64,000 nucleotides of DNA from Aquimarina mytili (GTDB lineage: Bacteria; Bacteroidota; Bacteroidia; Flavobacteriales; Flavobacteriaceae). Of this stretch, positions 59,601 through 64,000 are shown piece by piece (position 1 is the stretch's first letter; each line of letters begins with the position of its first letter). A program made the translations under genes and the position numbers. Below the pieces are notes generated by a model. That model saw nothing but the letters and a program-made list of their open reading frames with translations, ran no database searches and had not been told where the DNA came from. Location of the stretch: positions 1 to 64,000 of the forward strand of contig NZ_JAERQJ010000014.1 of the NCBI RefSeq assembly GCF_016735115.1. Reading direction: 5' to 3'.

Positions 59601-62547
59601 CGAAGAAAAAAATGTAAAAGCTGGCGATACGGTAGGAATTCTACTTGATCGCGATGAATACTTGATACCCGCTATTTTGGGAACATTAAAAACAGGAGCA
59701 GCATTTGTGCCAATAGATATAAAGCTTCCAGAAGAAAGAATACAGACTATTGTTGAGAGTGCTAATTTAAAAACAGTTTTAACCTGTAATAAAAGCCCAT
59801 TGATAGCGTCGTTCCCAGATATTGTAAATCTTGATGAAGTAACGCAGGATTTAGCTTCATTTGAGAAACAATATATCAGTCATTCTGTAAAAAATACAGA
59901 TGTAGCATATATTATTTACACCTCAGGATCAACTGGTAAACCTAAAGGTGTAATGATTGAGCATCAATCATTAATTAATTATATCAACTGGAGTGCAAAA
60001 GCCTATGTGAATAATGAAAAATCAACATTTGCACTGTTTACATCAATTTCTTTTGATTTAACGATCACTTCTATTTTTACACCTTTGTTTACGGGTAATA
60101 AAATGGTTTTATATCCCGAAAATGAAAATGAAATACTGGTAGAAAAAGTCTTTCTGGATAAAGAAGTAGATGTAATTAAACTAACACCTTCTCATTTAAA
60201 AATAATTAAAAATAGTACATGTTCTTCACTGAACACGACGCCTAAAAAACTAATTGTTGGAGGAGAGAATTTTGAAACTTCGTTGGCAAAATCTATTGAT
60301 GAGCAATTTTCTAATCAAATGATTCAATATAATGAGTATGGTCCTACAGAAGCAACGGTAGGTTGTATGATTTATGAGTTTAATTCCAAAGAACAAACAA
60401 ACTCCGTACCTATAGGCAAACCAATTGACAATATGCAGGTATATGTGTTAGATAAATATTTAAATCTGGTGCCCAAAGGAGTAGAAGGTGAACTCTATCT
60501 TTCCGGAGACGGAATATCAAAAGGATATTGGGGGAATGCAGATCTAACCAGCCAAAGGTTTTTAATAAATCCTTTTGCAAAGGGTAAGAAAATGTATCAG
60601 ACTGGTGATATAGTAACACAGTTAGAAGATGGTAACCTGATATATAAAGGAAGAATAGATGACCAGGTAAAAATTAGAGGGTTTAGAATAGAACTGGGGG
60701 AAATAGAAGCTCAAATTGAAGCATATGAACACGTAAAAGAAGTATATGTTATTCCAAAAGAAATTCAGGGGGAACAAACTTTATTTGCGTATTATGTGGC
60801 CAGTCAAGAATTAGATGCATCAGAATTAAAGACACATTTGGCGAAGAGTTTACCAGAATATATGATTCCTGCTAATTGCATACAATTAGAAGAAATGCCA
60901 TTAACGCAAAATGGTAAACTAGATAAAAAAGCGCTGCCAGATACAGCGATTAATAATGATTATATTTCTGCATCTACTACTCTTGAGAAGAACCTTGTAG
61001 AAGTATTTGCTAAAGTTCTAAAGCTGGATGAAGAATCGATTAGTACAAATAAGAGTTTCTTTGAATTAGGAGGAAACTCTATAAAAGTGATTCTTTTGAT
61101 AAGCGCTATTAGAAAGCTAAATGCGGTAAAACTTAAGCTGAAAGATGTTTTTGATAATCCATCAATTCAAAAACTTGCTCAAGTAATAGAAAAAGCAACC
61201 GTGCAAAAAGAGAGCGTCATTCCGTCGATAGATAAAAAAGAGTATTATCCAACTTCTCCTGCTCAGGAAAGAATGTATTATCAGCAATCTTTGGATACTC
61301 AGGATTTAGGATGGAATATCTCTACTGCTTTGGAAATTAGTGATGAAAGTAGTACAGAAAAGCTTGAAGCTACATTTCAAAAACTAATTGATCGTCATGA
61401 ATGTCTGAGAACAAGTTTTGTGTTAATAGAAGATGGTGTTGTACAAAAAGTAAATGAAGATGTGCGTTTTGAGCTTCAACAGTTAGAAGAAAACCAATTT
61501 GATAGGGTAGAAGAGGCTTTTTCAAGCTTTGTTCGTTCTTTTGATTTATCAGAGGCTTCATTATTTCGTTGTGCTTTATTAAAAAGAAAACAAGCTCCGG
61601 ATCTTTTATTTATAGATGTTCATCATATTGTTTGCGATGGGATCTCACTGGATATTTTAATTAAAGATTTTACAGCATTATATTTTGAACAAAATCTTGA
61701 TCCAATTGCCACCCGATATGTAGATTATGCTTCTTGGCAAAGAAACTCGAAGCATAAAATTGAAAAACAAGAAGGGTTTTGGAAGAATATGCTAAAAGGT
61801 AAATTACCCAGACTTGAATTACTAACACGTAAAGATCGGAACGAGGTAGGAACTTTTTATGTAGACGTTGATAGATTGGATATTACAGGCTCTTTATACA
61901 CAGATATAAAAGAGAAAACACAGCAAGCTAAAGTATCCAACTTCATGTTTTTACTTTCGGTTTACTATATCTTATTATCAAAAATTTCGGGTAAAAGTGA
62001 TGTTATTATTGGTACAGATGTACTAGGTAGAACACACACTTCTCTTAAAAACCTTGTGGGAACATTTGTAAATATTTTGCCATTACGAACAGATGTTAAC
62101 GCTACCCTGTCTTACAAACAATTTTTAGAAGAAGTAAAAACAACCGTACTCGAAGCTTACGATAATCAAGATTTTCAATTTGATCAGATGGTTGATATAG
62201 TTGATAAAGAAGAGCGAGTAGTAAGAAACCCAATTGTAGATGTTCATTTTGCCGTTTCTGATACAGTTGAAGGTGATGAAGAGTTAGAAACGCTAAAGTT
62301 CAATCCTATATTAATTAATAGTGATACAAGAACTTCTCCTTATGAATTTAAAATTGAGGTAAGCGAAAGTAATCATCAGATGCATATCGATTTCATCTAC
62401 TGTAAAGAGCTTTATGATACAGAAATGATACGTGTCTTAAAGGATTATTTCTCAAACATTCTAAATACAATTTTAGAAGACGATACAACTCAAATTCAGG
62501 ATATTATGCTAGAGAAGCAAGTAATGGATTTTAGTTTTGAGTTTTAG
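53620..62547 (+). CDS. Hybrid PKS-NRPS: KS-AT-KR-T-C-A(Asn)-T-C
   Basis: This is a 2975-aa protein. The ketosynthase has Cys178 (TACSTS), His314 and His352. The acyltransferase has GHSIGEY (Ser618) and HAFHS (716-720), malonyl type. The ketoreductase has GGLGNLG (1141-1147) and Tyr1302 in AAYASAN. Carrier Ser1440 follows. C1 has HHIITDG (1626-1632). The A domain has D2146 and pocket D-L-T-K-I-G-E-V-G-K (Asn). Carrier Ser2487 follows, and a terminal C domain has HHIVCDG (2668-2674). It elongates the (oxidised) glycine with one reduced malonate, then adds Asn. The final C domain has no partner A-T in this protein, so the next NRPS must lie beyond asnB, outside the window. No thioesterase is present. 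Confidence 0.92.
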   Translation: MKKYNGVEIAIVGMSGQFPGAKDIDQFWDNLKNGVESIGFFTDEELKEEDEEIETINNPSYVKANAYLEDKQYFDSEFFGYTPSEAKLMDPQARLFHENCWKALEDAGYDITTNTDKIGLFAGASSNVNWLTYALLSNMDNKVNNFNAFHLRDVSFLCSRVSYLLNLQGPSVYINTACSTSLVAIQRACMSLLLRECKMAIAGGITIKNHSKKGYFYEEGMIESSDGHCRTFDADADGTIGGEGVGVIVLKRLSDAIKDGDNIYAVIKGSGVNNDGDNKIAYTAPSIDGQSQAIHKAMRMGKVEPQSISYVEAHGTATKLGDPIEVEALTHSFGKSDEKYCAIGSVKSNIGHLDIAAGVAGLIKTAMSLKDKLIPPSLHFKTPNPKINFSESPFYVNTALTKWKNDKYPLRAGVSSFGIGGTNAHVILEEAPEMISSPDSRDYQVLTFSAKTTTALERNLQRFSEFIKENNELKLSDVAYTLQTGRASLGYRKTIVCNEKEDIAEALSNLKIQHVDKYLSKKERPSIVFMFSGQGSQYVNMCLDLYNNETAFRENLDTCFEVLGRFTDKDLKSILFSENETEINNTENAQPLLFSIEYALAQLLISWGIQPEAMVGHSIGEYVAACLSGVFSLEDALFLVLNRGELMQKASKGTMLSVSISEEKLQPYLSQNDRISLAAVNSSDLCVLSGTHEEIAKIKAVLEHKEFSCKELRTSHAFHSHMMDEILEEFRAILDKIELSSPQKPFYSNLTGELVSDNQVTNSEYWVKHLRGTVKFSKCIENLAKKQQTLFIEVGPGRVLSSLVRSNPARNKNQGIVNLVRHSSEETNDQRYLLSSIGSIWEYGVEPDWKTLYQDETRLKVSLPTYSFDKVAYPTNVDAYKMMTEISGATNANNASMYYEPSWKKASVPKIDTTQSENKVNILFLDELGIGDALQTKLEKNSDTVIGIKKADNFSIDTSGTYHLNPENKENIEQLFSDLHQKGIHPDRVLYAWPISDGKNEPSLQYKIEETSFYTLFNTIKSLHSNFDLEEKELIVLTNDLHTIVGNEEGNSEEGMQLGLLKVIAQEYSGILTGHIDISLHSKNKEKDVERLYQEILYKEQGKSVALRNANRWVQTYESINVDNIKPESGFKNNGTYLITGGLGNLGYTLSKYLLEKFKAKVILTGRTELPKRNEWKKIVNTGEANEYLKTRIERYQELEKLGGEIEYYSCDIIDKSDFEKLVENIEKTEFIDGVIHAAGVIHGNSINLIKHLQKEDFEDQFFAKTIGIKVLDEVFKDKNLDFCLVISSLSSILGGLGFAAYASANSFMDYFVKEKLSSGNLENWLCVNFDGLNFSDNSSDDASLDVGEIYEAIERVLSLKDLQQIVVSKTDLQLRLNDWVKRNSEETLEESEASYIDTSLQDTNVSLNSLEEGLIKLWEDFFGKSVEIEDNFFEIGGDSLKALTMLRRIHKTFNVELSIKEFFDCSTVRLVSQCISTKKTELEKPSKNYVSIPKVEKSEYYHLSSVQRRLYFLHEYAKDSLAYNLPQIVKLEGDLDTAHFEAVFEKLLQRHESFRTSFSLINGEPMQKIEERTDFKITQFKAGLDEIPKIINDFIRPFDLNESPLIRVGLVQINESEHILMVDMHHIITDGISQGILISDFMKLYNNESLPPLHFQYKDYAHWQHTEEQQERISNQKEFWLQQFSDDIMPFDLPTDFIRPLESSNKGESVWITLEEKEIDGLAKLADKERATNYMVLLAVFNILLSKLSNQEDITVGSPVAGRQHADFDNVIGMFVNTLSIRNYPKGNYTFREFLAEVKQRAIACFDNQDYPYEELVEALKIDREKGRNPLFDTMFEYQLSTEETQLKIPDLELTVFNGVDEKILNVSKFDLLLSAVENGDHLTLKLEYSYDLFRRETVERFIAYYKKIINQIINNPDCKLSDVKLLDDKEENKLLKLLNNTKKKYQKENTILEHFEKQVQDVPNQIAIQYNGIDLTYKELQSKSNQIYGYLNEEKNVKAGDTVGILLDRDEYLIPAILGTLKTGAAFVPIDIKLPEERIQTIVESANLKTVLTCNKSPLIASFPDIVNLDEVTQDLASFEKQYISHSVKNTDVAYIIYTSGSTGKPKGVMIEHQSLINYINWSAKAYVNNEKSTFALFTSISFDLTITSIFTPLFTGNKMVLYPENENEILVEKVFLDKEVDVIKLTPSHLKIIKNSTCSSLNTTPKKLIVGGENFETSLAKSIDEQFSNQMIQYNEYGPTEATVGCMIYEFNSKEQTNSVPIGKPIDNMQVYVLDKYLNLVPKGVEGELYLSGDGISKGYWGNADLTSQRFLINPFAKGKKMYQTGDIVTQLEDGNLIYKGRIDDQVKIRGFRIELGEIEAQIEAYEHVKEVYVIPKEIQGEQTLFAYYVASQELDASELKTHLAKSLPEYMIPANCIQLEEMPLTQNGKLDKKALPDTAINNDYISASTTLEKNLVEVFAKVLKLDEESISTNKSFFELGGNSIKVILLISAIRKLNAVKLKLKDVFDNPSIQKLAQVIEKATVQKESVIPSIDKKEYYPTSPAQERMYYQQSLDTQDLGWNISTALEISDESSTEKLEATFQKLIDRHECLRTSFVLIEDGVVQKVNEDVRFELQQLEENQFDRVEEAFSSFVRSFDLSEASLFRCALLKRKQAPDLLFIDVHHIVCDGISLDILIKDFTALYFEQNLDPIATRYVDYASWQRNSKHKIEKQEGFWKNMLKGKLPRLELLTRKDRNEVGTFYVDVDRLDITGSLYTDIKEKTQQAKVSNFMFLLSVYYILLSKISGKSDVIIGTDVLGRTHTSLKNLVGTFVNILPLRTDVNATLSYKQFLEEVKTTVLEAYDNQDFQFDQMVDIVDKEERVVRNPIVDVHFAVSDTVEGDEELETLKFNPILINSDTRTSPYEFKIEVSESNHQMHIDFIYCKELYDTEMIRVLKDYFSNILNTILEDDTTQIQDIMLEKQVMDFSFEF

Positions 62548-62599
62548 TCAGTCAAAATCGATTTGAACATTAATTTATTAAAAAATACAACAAAAAATT

Positions 62600-64000
62600 A
62601 TGTGCGGAATTTGTGGTTTTTTGAAATTCGATAGTGGAGTTTCAGGAGAAGATAATAGAATAATTGAAAATATGAATAATAAACTTATTCATAGAGGTCC
62701 GGATGCTCAGGATACATTGCTTTTTGATAATGTTGCTTTAGGATTTACCAGATTAAGTATTATCGGGTTAGAAAATGGGATGCAACCTATATATAACGAA
62801 GATGAGTCAATACTTGTGATATGTAATGGTGAAATCTTTAATTACATCGAGTTAAAAAAAGAGCTTAAAAATGCAGGGCATGTTTTTAGAACCGAATCTG
62901 ATGTAGAAGTTATTGTTCATTTATACGAAACATATGGAACTGATTTCTTAGATAAGTTAAATGGTCAGTTTGCCTTTGCATTGTATGATACAAAAAGGAA
63001 AAGACTATTCTGCGCAAGAGATCAAATGGGTATTATTCCATTCTTTTACACCTTTGTCGAGAACACATTTATTTTTGGCTCAGAAATTAAAGCGATCCTA
63101 GAACACCCTCTTGTAAAAAGAGAAGTAGATTTAACTGGATTAGATCAGGTATTCACTTTTCCCGGGTTAGTAAGCCCAAGAACTATGTTTAAGAATATTA
63201 AAAGTCTCGAAAACGGACATTTTCTTTTAGTTGATGCCTATGGAGAAATAAAAGATGTTGAATATTGGGATTTGATTTATCCTGAGGGAGAAATGAAAAT
63301 GAATGGTAAACCCGAAAAGGCTTATATAAATGAGTTAGAGGAGGTATTTAATAATGCAATCAATCTGAGATTAAGAGCCGATGTTCCTTCAGGCTTATAC
63401 TTGAGCGGTGGATTAGATTCATCCATGATAACGGCAAAAGTGAATCAATTAGTTCCGGATATCAAGAAAGAAGCGTTTTCAATTGACTTTATCGATTCAC
63501 AATATTCTGAATCTGTGTATCAAAAATTAATAGCCGAAGAAAGCAATGCAAAGCTCAATCAAAGAACATTTTTCTATGATGATATAAGTGAAAGACTACT
63601 ACATTCTGTTTATCATAGTGAATGTCCAATAAAAGAAACTTATAATACAGCATCGTTATCATTGTCCGAGGCAGTTAGAGAAAAGGACATAAAAGTAATT
63701 CTCTCTGGCGAAGGTGCTGATGAGTTCTTTGCAGGATATGTAGGGTATAGGTTTGATAAAATGAAGGGATTAAATAGCACTCAAGATTCTATAGCTCCCG
63801 AAGAACGTGAATTGAGAAAAAAACTCTGGGGAGACGAATCTTTTTTCTATGAAAGAAATTACACCGAGTTTAATGCATTAAAAAAAGCATTGTACTCTGC
63901 AGATGTTAATGCTTCGTTTGACGAAATTAACTGTTTAAATCATACATTGATCAATACAGATCGTATAAAAAACAGAGATGTATTAAATAAAAGAGCATAT
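62600..64000 (+). CDS. asnB: Asparagine synthetase (glutamine-hydrolysing), truncated by the window end
   Basis: An open frame of 467 codons runs to the right edge. It begins MCGICGF, which makes Cys2 the glutaminase nucleophile after Met removal, followed by HRGPDAQD and CNGEIFNY. The synthetase half has the ATP pyrophosphatase loop SGGLDSS at 269-275 and LSGEGADEFFAGY. Full family members have about 610-650 residues, so roughly the last quarter is missing. It starts 52 bp after the last NRPS gene in the same direction. It most likely supplies Asn for the four Asn-type A domains. An amide-forming tailoring role on a bound Asp or the free product is the alternative. Confidence 0.92.
   Translation, partial: MCGICGFLKFDSGVSGEDNRIIENMNNKLIHRGPDAQDTLLFDNVALGFTRLSIIGLENGMQPIYNEDESILVICNGEIFNYIELKKELKNAGHVFRTESDVEVIVHLYETYGTDFLDKLNGQFAFALYDTKRKRLFCARDQMGIIPFFYTFVENTFIFGSEIKAILEHPLVKREVDLTGLDQVFTFPGLVSPRTMFKNIKSLENGHFLLVDAYGEIKDVEYWDLIYPEGEMKMNGKPEKAYINELEEVFNNAINLRLRADVPSGLYLSGGLDSSMITAKVNQLVPDIKKEAFSIDFIDSQYSESVYQKLIAEESNAKLNQRTFFYDDISERLLHSVYHSECPIKETYNTASLSLSEAVREKDIKVILSGEGADEFFAGYVGYRFDKMKGLNSTQDSIAPEERELRKKLWGDESFFYERNYTEFNALKKALYSADVNASFDEINCLNHTLINTDRIKNRDVLNKRAY

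Noticed and set aside
17196-64000. Thioesterase, 4'-phosphopantetheinyl transferase, MbtH-like protein or exporter for the NRPS line
   Set aside because: I looked for these and found none within the window; they may lie beyond the right edge.

Overview
The window looks like a chromosomal segment of a marine flavobacterium (Bacteroidota, possibly Aquimarina or a close relative). The reasons are the low G+C content, promoters of the Bacteroidota type (TTTG - about 19 bases - TAnnTTTG, clearest in front of the tRNA), the scarcity of Shine-Dalgarno sequences, the flavobacterial order nhaB-exbB-exbD-tonB-folC, and a GG-leader lanthipeptide locus with a split dehydratase. The genus is inference.

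Region 1 (1-10831) is ordinary core genome: the 3' part of a 5S rRNA with its terminator, a thioredoxin-like lipoprotein/membrane thiol protein, an acyl-CoA dehydrogenase, a Glu/Leu-type amino-acid dehydrogenase, an NhaB Na+/H+ antiporter, an ExbB-ExbD-TonB energy-transduction operon ending in folC, tRNA-Val(TAC) with a textbook promoter and terminator, and a secreted S9A prolyl oligopeptidase.

Region 2 (about 10960-16690, minus strand) is a compact class I lanthipeptide-type locus. It has a LanB split into a glutamylation protein (760 aa) and an elimination protein (291 aa), a membrane-anchored TPR-AraC regulator, and two paralogous 59-residue precursors with nearly identical leaders. One of the precursors is a small gene found by translating the minus strand by eye. 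No LanC cyclase, leader protease or exporter is visible in the window.

Region 3 (about 16760-64000, plus strand) is a very large NRPS/PKS operon that runs off the right edge. It opens with a NusG/UpxY/LoaP-type antiterminator. Next come a relic A(fragment)-T-C(degenerate) protein, FAAL-T-C-A(Asn)-T-E, a SyrP/TauD-like Fe/2-oxoglutarate oxygenase, a secreted N-acyl-D-amino-acid deacylase-like amidohydrolase, C-A(Asn)-T-E-C-A(Thr)-T, KS-AT-KR-T-C-A(unassigned)-T-E-C, A(Asn)-T-C-A(Gly with an embedded luciferase-like monooxygenase)-T, KS-AT-KR-T-C-A(Asn)-T-C, and a truncated asparagine synthetase. Read colinearly, the predicted chain is fatty acyl - D-Asn - D-Asn - Thr - hydroxylated C2 unit - D-X - Asn - (oxidised) Gly - hydroxylated C2 unit - Asn - (continues). 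This would be an Asn-rich lipopeptide with two statine-like units. No thioesterase or exporter is inside the window.

The RiPP and NRPS halves may be linked by regulation. The 12-mer ATTCCTGAAAAC occurs as both arms of a 36-bp palindrome upstream of the first lanthipeptide precursor. It occurs again, as one of two imperfect direct repeats, just upstream of the NRPS promoter in the divergent lanB/NRPS intergenic region. This suggests one regulator for two different natural-product systems.
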